Source of the DNA: an uncultured Eubacteriales bacterium
GTDB taxonomy: Bacteria; Bacillota; Clostridia; Oscillospirales; Acutalibacteraceae
Direction: 5' to 3'
Length of the DNA: 44,355 nucleotides
Assembly: GCA_900315605.1 (NCBI GenBank)
Contig: OMZU01000022.1
Location: 1 to 44,355 of the forward strand
Shown here: in pieces, positions 27,789-36,800 of the stretch
How the letters are laid out: every line of letters starts with the position of its first letter
Numbering within the stretch: position 1 is the stretch's first letter
Notes under the pieces: generated by a model
Seen by the model: the letters and a program-made list of their open reading frames with translations, nothing else
The model's database searches: none
What the model was told of the DNA's origin: nothing
Position numbers and translations under genes: made by a program

Positions 27789-28862
27789 ATGTTTGAGAAA
27801 ATCGAGATTTTTGACAAGAGATATTCCGAGCTGAACAAGAAGCTCTATGAGCCCTCTGTTGCGGCTGATCCCGAGGAATATCAAAAAATTATGAAGGAAA
27901 TCAAGTCGATCGAGGAAATCGTGACCGTCTACAGGCAGTATAAGGACGCCAAAACCGCCGAGCAGGACAGCCTGGAAATTTTGAACGAGACCTCCGACCC
28001 CGAGCTCAGAGAGCTTGCGCAGGCTGAGCTCGACGAGGCAAAGGAGAATATCGAGAGCCTTTCGGAGCAGCTCAAAATTTTGCTTCTTCCAAAGGATCCC
28101 AACGACGACAGAAACGTTATCATAGAGATCCGCGGCGGTGCAGGCGGCGAGGAAAGCGCGCTTTTCAGTGCGGTTTTGTTCAGGATGTATTCGATGTACG
28201 CCGAAAAAAAGGGCTACCGCGTTGAGGTCATCAATACAAACGAAACCGAGCTTGGCGGCTACAAGGAGATTTCCTTTATGATCGAGGGCGACGGAGCGTA
28301 TTCACGCTTTAAGTTTGAGAGCGGCGTTCACCGTGTTCAGCGCGTGCCCGAAACCGAGAGCCAGGGCAGGGTACACACCTCTACGACCACTGTTGCGGTG
28401 CTTCCCGAGGCTGAGGACGTTGAGCTTGAGATCGACCCAAAGGATCTGAAAATCGACACCTTCCGCTCAAGCGGAGCCGGCGGTCAGCATATCAACAAAA
28501 CCAGCTCGGCGATCAGGATCACCCATTTGCCCACAGGCACGGTGGTTGAGTGTCAGGACGAGCGAAGCCAGTACAAGAACAAGGACAAGGCGTTGAAGGT
28601 GCTCAAAAGCCGACTGCTAAAGGAAAAGCAGGATAAGCAGGCAAGCGAGATCGCCGCCGACAGAAAATCTCAGGTCGGTACGGGCGACCGCAGCGAGAGG
28701 ATCCGCACCTATAATTATCCGCAGGGAAGGCTCACCGACCACAGGATCGGACTTACGCTTTACAAGCTTGAGGATATTTTGAACGGAAATCTCGACGAGG
28801 TGATCGACGCGCTTGTGACCGCCGACAGAGCGGAAAAGCTAAAGGAAAGTATGCAAAGCTGA
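27789..28862 (+). CDS. prfA: Peptide chain release factor 1
   Basis: 357 aa, normal length. It recognises UAA and UAG and triggers hydrolysis of the nascent peptide in the ribosome. The GGQ motif is at residues 231-233 ([17 protein letters not shown]), with the release-factor signature region around residues 185-205. The start ATG is two bases after the DUF951 stop. Its stop overlaps the start of the Sua5-type gene (TGATG). Confidence 0.97.
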   Translation: MFEKIEIFDKRYSELNKKLYEPSVAADPEEYQKIMKEIKSIEEIVTVYRQYKDAKTAEQDSLEILNETSDPELRELAQAELDEAKENIESLSEQLKILLLPKDPNDDRNVIIEIRGGAGGEESALFSAVLFRMYSMYAEKKGYRVEVINTNETELGGYKEISFMIEGDGAYSRFKFESGVHRVQRVPETESQGRVHTSTTTVAVLPEAEDVELEIDPKDLKIDTFRSSGAGGQHINKTSSAIRITHLPTGTVVECQDERSQYKNKDKALKVLKSRLLKEKQDKQASEIAADRKSQVGTGDRSERIRTYNYPQGRLTDHRIGLTLYKLEDILNGNLDEVIDALVTADRAEKLKESMQS

Positions 28863-29893
28863 TGAAAACACTTTTACTTAACGATAATGACAGCGATATC
28901 CAAACGGCTGCAAAAATTCTCAGGCGCGGCGGACTTGTCGGGATCCCGACAGAAACGGTCTACGGGCTTGCCGCCGACGCGCTGAACGGCAGCGCGGTAG
29001 CCGGGATTTTTGCCGCAAAGGGCAGACCAATGGATAATCCGCTGATAGTTCATATTGCAGATTTCGGCGATATCCAAAAATTCGGGCTGGTAAGCTATAT
29101 TCCCGAATCCGCCGAAAGGCTTGCCCAACGCTTTTGGCCGGGACCGCTCACAATGATAATGAAAAAGTCCGGGGTTATCCCCAACGAGGTTTCAGCCGGA
29201 CTGGATACAGTTGCGATCAGGCTTCCGGGGCATCCCCTGGCGCGAAAAATTATCCGCGCCGCAGGCACTCCGCTTGCCGCGCCCTCTGCCAATCTTTCCG
29301 GCTCGCCCAGCCCGACGACTGCCGCCCGGGTTATGGACGACATGAACGGCAAGATCGACGCTGTTGTTGACGGCGGAGCCTGCGAGGTCGGCGTCGAGAG
29401 CACAGTTATCACTCTTGCGACTGAGATCCCAAGGGTGCTGCGACCCGGCGGCGTTACAGTCGAGCAGCTAAGAGAAGTTATCGGCGAGGTCGAGGTCGAT
29501 CCCGCTGTGACAAGCAAGCTTGCCGAGGGCGAAAAAGCCGCAAGTCCGGGAATGAAATACAAGCATTACGCGCCAAAGGTCAAAGTTGTGCTTCTCAAAT
29601 GCAGCGACAGTGAGTATATTAATTATGTAAACTCAAAGGGAGAGCACGCCGCCGCGCTGTGCTTCGACGAGGATATCCCTCTGCTTTCGGTTCGCTGCTT
29701 TCCGCTCGGAAAACGCGGCGACTTTGCCTCTCACGCTCAAAGGCTTTTTGAGGAGCTGAGGCAGCTTGACGAATACCCTGAGCTTGAGGTCGCTTATGCA
29801 AGACTTCCGTCAACCGACGGCGTGGGGCTGGCTGTATACAACCGCCTGATCCGTGCGGCGGGATTTGAGGTGATCGACCTTGAAAAGAACTAG
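28862..29893 (+). CDS. L-threonylcarbamoyladenylate synthase (Sua5/YwlC type)
   Basis: 343 aa. It makes threonylcarbamoyl-AMP from threonine, bicarbonate and ATP, for the t6A modification of ANN-decoding tRNAs. The N-terminal YrdC domain (about 10-205) has the conserved IPTETVYGLAADA and KGRPMDNPLIVHI; the C-terminal Sua5 domain (about 225-340) begins after the linker SPGMKYKHYAPK. The start overlaps prfA by one base, so expression is coupled. The other genes of the t6A complex are not in the window. Confidence 0.95.
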   Translation: MKTLLLNDNDSDIQTAAKILRRGGLVGIPTETVYGLAADALNGSAVAGIFAAKGRPMDNPLIVHIADFGDIQKFGLVSYIPESAERLAQRFWPGPLTMIMKKSGVIPNEVSAGLDTVAIRLPGHPLARKIIRAAGTPLAAPSANLSGSPSPTTAARVMDDMNGKIDAVVDGGACEVGVESTVITLATEIPRVLRPGGVTVEQLREVIGEVEVDPAVTSKLAEGEKAASPGMKYKHYAPKVKVVLLKCSDSEYINYVNSKGEHAAALCFDEDIPLLSVRCFPLGKRGDFASHAQRLFEELRQLDEYPELEVAYARLPSTDGVGLAVYNRLIRAAGFEVIDLEKN

Positions 29894-30476
29894 AATAATC
29901 GGGCTCACCGGACAGAGCGGAGCAGGCAAGAGCACGGTGGGAGAGATTTTTGCGCAGAACGGTATAAAGGTCATCAGCGCGGATTCTCTTGTTGCCGAAA
30001 TCTATCGCGGCGGCTCGCCCTGCCTCAAAACGATCGCCGCCTGCTTTGGCAGCGATATAATAGATCAAAACGGAGAGCCAAACCGAAGGCTGCTTGCACA
30101 AAGGGCGTTTTCGTCAAAGGAAAACACCGTCCTTCTCGGAAAAATCGTTCATCCGTTTGTGACCGCAGAGCTTTTCAGAGAGCTTAAAGACAATCAATAT
30201 GACGTGATAATTTATGACGCGCCGCAGCTTTTTGAGGCGGACGCTCAGGTGATCTGCGACGCGGTCGTAAGCGTTGTTGCCGATGAAAAAAACAGGCTCA
30301 AAAGAATACTCAGCCGGGACAATATCAGCGAGGAGCAAGTCAGGCAGCGGTTTTCTGCGCAGCTTGACGAGGCGTTTTTCAGGAAAAATTCCGATTTTGT
30401 AATCGAAAACAACGGCGATAAAAACAATCTGAGACAGCAGGCTCAAAAAGTTGCCGAGGCTGTCGGTAAGGGGTGA
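29880..30476 (+). CDS. coaE: Dephospho-CoA kinase
   Basis: 198 aa, the last step of CoA synthesis. The P-loop is GLTGQSGAGKST, followed by NGIKVISADSLVAE and the lid segment. Start: a TTG at 29880 with GAGGTGA about eight bases before, giving MKRTRIIGLTG; the gene overlaps the Sua5-type gene by 14 bases. The downstream lytic transglycosylase starts three bases after its stop. Confidence 0.93.
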   Translation: MKRTRIIGLTGQSGAGKSTVGEIFAQNGIKVISADSLVAEIYRGGSPCLKTIAACFGSDIIDQNGEPNRRLLAQRAFSSKENTVLLGKIVHPFVTAELFRELKDNQYDVIIYDAPQLFEADAQVICDAVVSVVADEKNRLKRILSRDNISEEQVRQRFSAQLDEAFFRKNSDFVIENNGDKNNLRQQAQKVAEAVGKG

Positions 30477-30479
30477 TTT

Positions 30480-31097
30480 ATGGCAGCGCAAAGATATGAG
30501 GGGCAAAAAAAGGCAAAAAAGAAACGATATGCCAATATTGTTTTTTGGGGGCTTATGGTTGCCGTGCTTTCGGGCTGCGCGCTGTTTTTTGCAACCAGCT
30601 TTGAAGAGGACTCAAAGGTAAAAATGCTCAAAATCAGCTATCCGCGCGAATACAGCCAATATGTTGAAAAAGCAGCGGCGGACTATAACCTTGACCCTGC
30701 GCTGATCTATGCGGTGATACGCACCGAGAGCGGCTTTGACCCAAACGCTCAGTCTGAGGTTGGAGCCTGCGGATTAATGCAGCTGATGCCGTCGTCGTTT
30801 GAGTGGCTGCTCGAAAAACGCGAGATGACGGGAATGTATACCACAGAGGACCTTTTTACTCCCGAGGTCTGCATAGATTTCGGAAGCTATTTGCTCAGGT
30901 ATTTTTATGATTATTTCGGAGACGAAACCTGCGCAATAGCCGCATATAACGCCGGCTTTGTGGTTGGCGACTGGCTCGAAATCCCCGAATACAGTCCCGA
31001 CGGCGTAACGCTTGTTGACACCCCGTACCCCGAAACCTCGGAGTACATAAAGAAGGTCAAATCCGCAAAGGAAATGTATCAAAGCCTTTATTATTAG
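30480..31097 (+). CDS. Membrane-anchored lytic transglycosylase (SLT)
   Basis: 205 aa. A basic N-terminus and one hydrophobic segment (about residues 19-40) anchor it to the membrane; the SLT domain (about 60-190) shows YAVIRTESGFDPNAQSEVGACGL, with the catalytic Glu in RTESG, then AYNAG. It cleaves peptidoglycan glycan strands. The RBS AAGGGGTGA overlaps the coaE stop, so it belongs to the same transcript. Length is typical for short SLT proteins of Firmicutes. Confidence 0.9.
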   Translation: MAAQRYEGQKKAKKKRYANIVFWGLMVAVLSGCALFFATSFEEDSKVKMLKISYPREYSQYVEKAAADYNLDPALIYAVIRTESGFDPNAQSEVGACGLMQLMPSSFEWLLEKREMTGMYTTEDLFTPEVCIDFGSYLLRYFYDYFGDETCAIAAYNAGFVVGDWLEIPEYSPDGVTLVDTPYPETSEYIKKVKSAKEMYQSLYY

Positions 31098-31106
31098 CAA
31101 ATTAAT

Positions 31107-31121
31107 ATTCTATTATAGAAT
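31107..31121. promoter_or_regulatory. 7-1-7 palindrome, copy 2
   Basis: ATTCTAT-T-ATAGAAT, perfect, ten bases after the transglycosylase stop. It matches the copy before rmuC. Confidence 0.4.
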
Positions 31122-31148
31122 AATTTTAAAAAAATAAAAACCCTTTAT

Positions 31149-31219
31149 GTAGGGGCGCACCCGTGTGTGCGCCCTCGGAAGCAATGGCTTTTAGGTCGCA
31201 CACATGGGTGCGACCCTAC
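31149..31219. repeat. REPIN-like pair of inverted hairpins
   Basis: Two local hairpins, GGGCGCAC-CCGTGT-GTGCGCCC and GGTCGCAC-ACATGG-GTGCGACC, stand in inverted orientation. The outer ends GTAGGGGCGCAC and GTGCGACCCTAC also pair. The differing base pairs are compensated (GG/CC versus GT/AC). This is the architecture of paired REP elements between genes. Confidence 0.65.
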
Positions 31220-31281
31220 GACCTTTGTTTAACGAAATCTAAAAAATATCCTTAAAATATTTTCTTATGTTGCGAATGTTA

Positions 31282-31296
31282 ATTCTATTATCGAAT
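31282..31296. promoter_or_regulatory. 7-1-7 palindrome, copy 3 (one mismatch)
   Basis: ATTCTAT-T-ATCGAAT, 39 bases before the aminopeptidase start. One base departs from perfect symmetry. Confidence 0.35.
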
Positions 31297-31334
31297 AATT
31301 ATTGATATTAATTAAATCTGAAAGGAAGATAAAT

Positions 31335-32744
31335 ATGTCGGAAGAAAAGTCAAAAACAGCTCTCCTAAAGGAAGAACTCATGATGGGCGAGCCAAAGGGA
31401 GTAAAGGGTCTTTCCGCCGAAGAAATCCAAAAGGCGGACGACTTTTGCGAGGGCTATAAGAGCTTTCTGAACGCCTCTCCGGTTGAGCGCGAGGCGGTCA
31501 AATACAGCGTTGCAGCGGCACAAAAAGCCGGCTTTGTTGAATACGATCCAAGCGCGCAGTACAAGTGCGGCGACAAGGTTTACCTTGTCAACAGAGGAAA
31601 GGCTATCGCCCTTGCCGTTATCGGAAAGGACGGCGTAAAAAACGGCGCAAGACTTGCGATAGCTCATATTGATTCTCCGAGGATCGACCTCAAGCCCAAT
31701 CCGCTTTATGAGGCGAACAACCTCGCGCTTTTCAAAACTCATTACTACGGCGGCTTGAAGAAATACCAGTGGACGGCGATCCCGCTGACCCTGCACGGAA
31801 CAGTTGTAAAGCTCGGCGGCGAGACGGTTGACATCTGCTGGGGCGACGAAGAAAACGAGAGCTGCTTCTGCGTGACAGATCTGCTTCCGCATCTTGCTCA
31901 GGAGCAGGTGACAAAGCCAATGTCAAAGGCGTTCACCGGCGAGGATCTGAATGTTTTGGTCGGTTCGCGCCCGTTTGACACCGAGGACAAGGAAAGCGAG
32001 CTTGTAAAGCTCAATGTTTTGAAGATTTTAAATGACAAATACGGAATAACCGAAAATGATTTTCTTTCGGCTGAGCTCTGCCTTGTTCCGTCGTTCAAGA
32101 CAAAGGATATCGGCTTTGATTCAAGCATGATCGGCGGCTACGGTCACGACGACAAGGTTTGCGCTTATCCTGCGCTTATGGCGGCGATCGACGTTGAAAA
32201 TCCCGAGCAAACCTGCGTGACCTACCTGACCGACAAGGAAGAGATCGGCAGCGACGGCAATACCGGAATGCAGAGCGATTTTCTGCGCTACTTTATTTAT
32301 GACCTCGCTAAGCAGGACGGTGTTGAGGGCTACAGGGCGTTGTCAAAGAGCATCTGCCTTTCTGCCGATGTAAACGCCGCGTTCGACCCGACCTACGCTT
32401 CGGCTTATGAAGCTAAGAACAGCTCCTATATCAACAACGGCGTTGTAATTTCAAAATACACCGGACACGGCGGAAAGTACGACACCTCAGACGCTTCGGC
32501 AGAATTCATGGGCAAAATCCGCACAATGCTTGAGAACAACAAGGTGCTTTGGCAGATCGGCGAGCTGGGCAGGGTTGACCTGGGCGGCGGCGGAACGATC
32601 GCAAAATATGTTGCAAATATGAACGTTGACGTTGTAGATTTGGGCGTTCCGGTGCTTTCGATGCACGCTCCGTTTGAGATCGTTTCAAAAACCGACGTTT
32701 ATATGGCTTACCGCGCGTTCTTTGTGTTCTTTGATGAAAAATAA
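31335..32744 (+). CDS. M18 family aminopeptidase
   Basis: 469 aa. Zinc aminopeptidase (aspartyl-aminopeptidase-like) removing N-terminal residues from peptides in the cytoplasm. Start: ATG at 31335 with AAAGGAAG before it; a possible start at 31302 has no RBS. Family features: RLAIAHIDSPRIDLKPNPL with the first metal histidine, LTDKEEIGSDGNTGMQSDF with the catalytic Glu pair, and the C-terminal VPVLSMHAPFE histidine. Monocistronic; the palindrome at 31282 lies at its 5' side. Confidence 0.94.
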   Translation: MSEEKSKTALLKEELMMGEPKGVKGLSAEEIQKADDFCEGYKSFLNASPVEREAVKYSVAAAQKAGFVEYDPSAQYKCGDKVYLVNRGKAIALAVIGKDGVKNGARLAIAHIDSPRIDLKPNPLYEANNLALFKTHYYGGLKKYQWTAIPLTLHGTVVKLGGETVDICWGDEENESCFCVTDLLPHLAQEQVTKPMSKAFTGEDLNVLVGSRPFDTEDKESELVKLNVLKILNDKYGITENDFLSAELCLVPSFKTKDIGFDSSMIGGYGHDDKVCAYPALMAAIDVENPEQTCVTYLTDKEEIGSDGNTGMQSDFLRYFIYDLAKQDGVEGYRALSKSICLSADVNAAFDPTYASAYEAKNSSYINNGVVISKYTGHGGKYDTSDASAEFMGKIRTMLENNKVLWQIGELGRVDLGGGGTIAKYVANMNVDVVDLGVPVLSMHAPFEIVSKTDVYMAYRAFFVFFDEK

Positions 32745-32777
32745 ATTTCTTTTTAAGAATTAAACGGAGTTGAGCTT

Positions 32778-33905
32778 ATGTCAAAGTCCAATAAACCGGC
32801 AGCAAAAAACCGAGACACTGTAATAGTTCGCACAAGTATAATAGGTATAATTGCCAATATATTTTTGGCTGCGTTCAAGGCAGCGGTCGGAATCCTTTCA
32901 AACTCGATCGCTGTTGTGCTCGACGCGGTAAATAACCTCAGCGACGTTTTGTCGTCTGTTGTGACGATCGCCGGAACCAAGCTTGCCGGCAAAAAGCCCG
33001 ACAAAAAGCATCCGCTCGGCTACGGCAGGGTGGAGTACCTCAGCGCGATGATCGTGGCGGCGATCGTGCTCTACGCCGGTATCACCTCTTTGGTAGAGAG
33101 TATCAAAAAGATAATAGATCCCGAAACGCCGGACTATTCCGCGGTTTCGCTTATTATCATCGGCTCGGCGGTATTTGTCAAGATTTTCCTGGGCATTTAC
33201 GTAAAAAAGAAGGGTCAGAGCGTAAACTCGGGCTCGCTTATCGCCTCAGGCTCCGACGCGCTTTTTGACGCGATTTTGTCCGCTTCGGTGTTGGTTTCGG
33301 CAATTATCTTTATGCTGACCGGAATAAGCCTAGAGGCTTATGTCGGCGTGCTGATTTCTGCGTTCATCATCAAATCCGGCGTTGAAATGCTCGCCGAGAC
33401 CCTTGACGAAATCCTCGGAAAACGTGTTGACCGCGATTACCTTGCAAAAATCCGCAAAACGATCTGCGAGGATGAGCTTGTGACCGGGGCGTATGATTTG
33501 ATACTTCACAGCTACGGTCCCGAAAAATATATCGGCTCGGTCCATGTTGAGGTCCCCGACACGCTCACCGCAAACGAGATCGACGTAATGGAAAGACGGA
33601 TCGCCGGAAACGTCTATCAAAAGCACGGCGTTCTTATGGCAGGAATCGGGATCTATTCGGTCAACCATGACAATGAAGAAATCGGAGAAATGCGCAAGAC
33701 TATCTCAGAGATCATTATGTCGCACGAGGGCGCACTCCAAACTCACGGATTCTTTGTAGATATGGAGAACAAGACGATCAACTTTGATGTTATCATTGAT
33801 TACGGCTTTGACAAAAGGGAAGAGCTTTTTGAGCACATCTATGACGACGTGAGAAAAGCTTATCCGGATTATGAAATATTTATGAATCTTGATATTGATA
33901 TATAA
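32778..33905 (+). CDS. CDF family cation efflux transporter
   Basis: 375 aa. Six predicted membrane segments (about residues 15-230), with the cation site DAVNNLSDVLSS and the HPLGYGRVEYL loop of the cation diffusion facilitator family, then a cytoplasmic C-terminal domain (about 235-310) and an extension. It exports Zn2+, Fe2+ or Mn2+ by proton exchange; the metal cannot be set from sequence. The ~60-residue extension after the CDF C-terminal domain is longer than in FieF. RBS CGGAG. Confidence 0.92.
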   Translation: MSKSNKPAAKNRDTVIVRTSIIGIIANIFLAAFKAAVGILSNSIAVVLDAVNNLSDVLSSVVTIAGTKLAGKKPDKKHPLGYGRVEYLSAMIVAAIVLYAGITSLVESIKKIIDPETPDYSAVSLIIIGSAVFVKIFLGIYVKKKGQSVNSGSLIASGSDALFDAILSASVLVSAIIFMLTGISLEAYVGVLISAFIIKSGVEMLAETLDEILGKRVDRDYLAKIRKTICEDELVTGAYDLILHSYGPEKYIGSVHVEVPDTLTANEIDVMERRIAGNVYQKHGVLMAGIGIYSVNHDNEEIGEMRKTISEIIMSHEGALQTHGFFVDMENKTINFDVIIDYGFDKREELFEHIYDDVRKAYPDYEIFMNLDIDI

Positions 33906-33920
33906 ATAATTCTAATAAAG

Positions 33921-33967
33921 AAAAAACTCACCGAAGGACAGAAACCCTGTTCCTCGGTGAGTTTTTT
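33921..33967. terminator. Bidirectional terminator
   Basis: AAAAAACTCACCGA and TCGGTGAGTTTTTT form a stem with A/T ends that terminates both the CDF gene and the converging debranching-enzyme gene. The upper stem also pairs (ACAG with CTGT). Confidence 0.9.
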
Positions 33968-33979
33968 GTGTTAATAACA

Positions 33980-36067
33980 TCAGTACATTTTCTTTGCAAC
34001 GCAAACGATGACCGTTCTGCCCTGCATTGTATAACGTCTGTCGCTTATCAAAATATTTTCGTGCTCCGCAATTACCCTTTCGGGCTCTCTGCCGGTGTCC
34101 ACATAAAGCTGCCAGATATAGCCTGTCGGAAGTCCGGGAAGCTCAACATCGACTCTGTCCCAATAGGCGTTTATGCCAAAATAAACTATCTCGTCAAGCT
34201 CATCGTTAGTGGATGATCTGCCGGCATACATGATCGCGAGCATTCGGGTGTTGTCGTCAAAATTTGTATTCCACGGGATTGCCGAATGAATGCTCTCGGG
34301 CGGCAGGCTGCACGTACATTCGCGCCTGTTTGCGGTGATAACGCGGTGCTTCTTGCGAAAGGCGATCATATATTTGAAGAACTCAAACACATCCGCGTAT
34401 TTTTCCTTGCGCGTCCAGTCGAGCCACGAGGTTATGTTGTCCTGACAATAGGCGTTATTGTTGCCGAACTGGGTGTTGCAAAATTCGTCTCCGGCAAGGA
34501 ACAGCGCGGCTCCACGGCTGCACATAAGCGCGGCAAAGGCATTCTTGACCAGCTTTCTTCTGAGCGCGTTGATTTGGGGATCGTCGGTTTCGCCCTCGCA
34601 GCCGCAGTTCCAGCTGTTGTTGTCATCTGAGCCGTCGGTATTGTACCAGCCGTTTTGCTCGTTGTGCTTGACGGAATATGAATATAGATCATAGAGCGTA
34701 AAGCCGTCGTGACAGGTGATAAAGTTTACCGAAGCGTTTTTGCCGCGGTAGGCAGGGTCATAAAGATCCTTTGAGCCGGTCAGCCTGTGTGCGGTCGCCC
34801 AGGCAAGGCCGCCGTCACCCTTCAAAAATCTTCTGAGGTCGTCGCGGTATTTTCCGTTCCATTCAGCCCAGCGGTTCCACGAAGGAAAGCTTCCCACCTG
34901 ATAGAGTCCGCCTGCGTCCCACGCCTCTGCAATCAGCTTTGTGCCGCCCAAGATCGGGTCAAACGCAAGGCTTTTGAGCAGCGGAGGCTGATCCATAGGC
35001 GAGCCGTCCTCGTTGCGTCCGAGGATCGAGGCAAGGTCAAAGCGGAAGCCGTCGATTTTGTATTCCGTCACCCAGTAGCGCAGACAGCCCTTGATAAAGT
35101 TGCGCACGATCGGGTGGTTGCAGTTCAGAACATTGCCGCAGCCGCTGAAATTGTAGTATTTTCCGTCGGGCGTTAGCATGTAGTAAATGTTGTTGTCAAG
35201 TCCCTTGAACGAGAAGAAGGGTCCCTTTTCGTTGCCCTCGGCGGTGTGGTTGAACACAACGTCGAGAATAACCTCGATACCGTTGTTTTTCAGGTCGCGA
35301 ATAAGCTTTTTAAGCTCGGTTCCCTCGCGGTGGTGCTTGTGGTCGGATTCGTAGCCGGTGTTGGGAGCATAGAAGCAAACTGTGTTGTAGCCCCAGTAGT
35401 CATAAAGCGGCTTGCCGTCATAGTGGCGGTGCGCGCCCATTTCGTCAAACTGAAAAATCGGCATAAGCTCAACTGCGTTGACGCCCAGCTCCTTTAGGTA
35501 TGGGATTTTTTCGCGGATACCCTCAAACTTTCCGCGGTGCTTAACGCCCGAGGACTTGTCCTGAGTAAAGCCCCTTACATGCATCTCATAAATAATAAGC
35601 TCCTCAAGAGGATAGGAGGGAGTTGAAAAATTGCCCCAGTCGTAGTCGTTAAAAACAACTCTTGCCTTGTACACGTTTTCGTAGCCCTTGCGCACGCCCC
35701 AGTCGCTCTGACCGGTGACCGCCTTGGCATAGGGGTCAAGAATATATTTGTTTTTGTCAAAAATAATTCCTTTTTTGGGGTCGTTAGGACCGTCAAAGGA
35801 ATAGGCGTATTCAAATTTGTCTATTTCAAGCCCGAAAACTATCATTGAGTAGGTGTTGCCTATTTTGTAGCTGTCGGGAAATCTGAGCCTTGCATACGGC
35901 TCAAGAGCCTGCGGCTTAAAAAGCAGCAGCTCGCAAGAGGTTGCGTAAACCGAGCTGATAGTAAAATTCACGCCGCCTCTGACGGGAGTTGCTCCGTCAA
36001 CCTGATAGTAACCCGGTCTGACTTCATATCCGCAGACCTTGTCTGTGGGCATTAAGTCTCGTAACAT
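33980..36067 (-). CDS. Glycogen debranching enzyme / isoamylase-type GH13
   Basis: 695 aa from the ATG at 36067, chosen because GGGAGG lies six bases upstream; longer in-frame starts have no RBS, and the longest (36268) lies upstream of the promoter. It hydrolyses alpha-1,6 branches of glycogen or starch. An N-terminal CBM48-like domain (about 10-130) precedes a GH13 barrel with Asp344 nucleophile (GFRFDLAS), Glu381 acid/base (LIAEAWDAGG) and Asp454 (TCHDGF). No signal peptide, so cytoplasmic; the GlgX/isoamylase subfamily is the best guess. It ends in the bidirectional terminator shared with the CDF gene. Confidence 0.93.
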   Translation of the reverse strand: MLRDLMPTDKVCGYEVRPGYYQVDGATPVRGGVNFTISSVYATSCELLLFKPQALEPYARLRFPDSYKIGNTYSMIVFGLEIDKFEYAYSFDGPNDPKKGIIFDKNKYILDPYAKAVTGQSDWGVRKGYENVYKARVVFNDYDWGNFSTPSYPLEELIIYEMHVRGFTQDKSSGVKHRGKFEGIREKIPYLKELGVNAVELMPIFQFDEMGAHRHYDGKPLYDYWGYNTVCFYAPNTGYESDHKHHREGTELKKLIRDLKNNGIEVILDVVFNHTAEGNEKGPFFSFKGLDNNIYYMLTPDGKYYNFSGCGNVLNCNHPIVRNFIKGCLRYWVTEYKIDGFRFDLASILGRNEDGSPMDQPPLLKSLAFDPILGGTKLIAEAWDAGGLYQVGSFPSWNRWAEWNGKYRDDLRRFLKGDGGLAWATAHRLTGSKDLYDPAYRGKNASVNFITCHDGFTLYDLYSYSVKHNEQNGWYNTDGSDDNNSWNCGCEGETDDPQINALRRKLVKNAFAALMCSRGAALFLAGDEFCNTQFGNNNAYCQDNITSWLDWTRKEKYADVFEFFKYMIAFRKKHRVITANRRECTCSLPPESIHSAIPWNTNFDDNTRMLAIMYAGRSSTNDELDEIVYFGINAYWDRVDVELPGLPTGYIWQLYVDTGREPERVIAEHENILISDRRYTMQGRTVIVCVAKKMY

Positions 36068-36206
36068 AATATTCCTCCCTAATGATATTTGCGCCGGAGT
36101 ATCGCTTGTATCAGAAGGTGCCGAGCTGTCGGCACTGATACAATCTTGCTTTTTTGTTTGATTTTCGCTCATAAATAGTTCATCGCTTTCTGATTTGCGC
36201 ACCGTA

Positions 36207-36235
36207 ATTATACCACAAATCGACTTCTTTTTCAA
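36207..36235 (-). promoter_or_regulatory. Promoter of the debranching enzyme
   Basis: On the minus strand, TTGAAA (36230-36235), 17 bases, TATAAT (36207-36212), giving a leader of roughly 130 bases before the ATG at 36067. An alternative start at 36172 (MSENQ) would fit the promoter but lacks an RBS. Confidence 0.75.
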
Positions 36236-36372
36236 CCAAAGCCGGGGGTTTTTTGCGTTTGGCTGCAAATCGGCGGCTTTGCCCGGGCGTTTTTGTCCTG
36301 TTTTTTAAATAAAAATGTAACAAATGTATTATTTCGCCAAAAACTGAGGTTCAATTTGATAAAATCAATATA

Positions 36373-36401
36373 TTGTGTTTATTTAATTTATATGCTATAA
36401 T
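36373..36401 (+). promoter_or_regulatory. Promoter of the upstream hydrogenase-associated operon
   Basis: TTGTGT at 36373-36378, 17 bases, TATAAT at 36396-36401 with an extended-10 TG. Divergent from the debranching enzyme promoter. Confidence 0.7.
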
Positions 36402-36452
36402 CATATAGATATACATAATACATCAAAATACATCACAGAAAGGGTGTTGAAA

Positions 36453-36800
36453 TTGGTTGTAAAGGATATTATTGATATTTTGCACGGAGAGGTAATCTGC
36501 GAGGGCGACCTTGAGCAGGAGATCAAAACCGCCTGCGGCTCGGACATGATGAGCGACGTGCTGGCGTTTGTAAAGGATCAGTCCGTGCTTTTGACCGGAC
36601 TTGTAAATCCCCAGGTCGTGCGCACTGCCGAGATGATGGATATGGCGTGCATTGTTTTTGTAAGAGGTAAGATCCCTGATGATTCGATCATAAGCCTTGC
36701 TCAAACCAGGGGAATAACCCTGATAAAGACAAGGTACAGAATGTTTACCGCCTGCGGTCTTTTGTACACAAACGGACTTTCGGGAGGTACTGCGGTATGA
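36453..36800 (+). CDS. DRTGG domain protein (copy 1)
   Basis: 115 aa from a TTG at 36453 (AGAAAGGG eight bases before; the alternative GTG at 36444 would overlap the RBS). A DRTGG-type domain, also found fused to phosphotransacetylases and CBS proteins; function is unknown but nucleotide or effector binding is suspected. It is a diverged paralogue of the 38661 protein (both begin VKD/VKE and share an E-DDLE/GDLE-REI segment). The stop overlaps the next ATG (ATGA). Confidence 0.8.
   Translation: MVVKDIIDILHGEVICEGDLEQEIKTACGSDMMSDVLAFVKDQSVLLTGLVNPQVVRTAEMMDMACIVFVRGKIPDDSIISLAQTRGITLIKTRYRMFTACGLLYTNGLSGGTAV

Noticed and set aside
33980-36268. Longer debranching enzyme start at 36268
   Set aside because: The upstream part overlaps the promoter (TATAAT at 36207-36212) and has no RBS. 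GGGAGG six bases before the ATG at 36067 decides the start.
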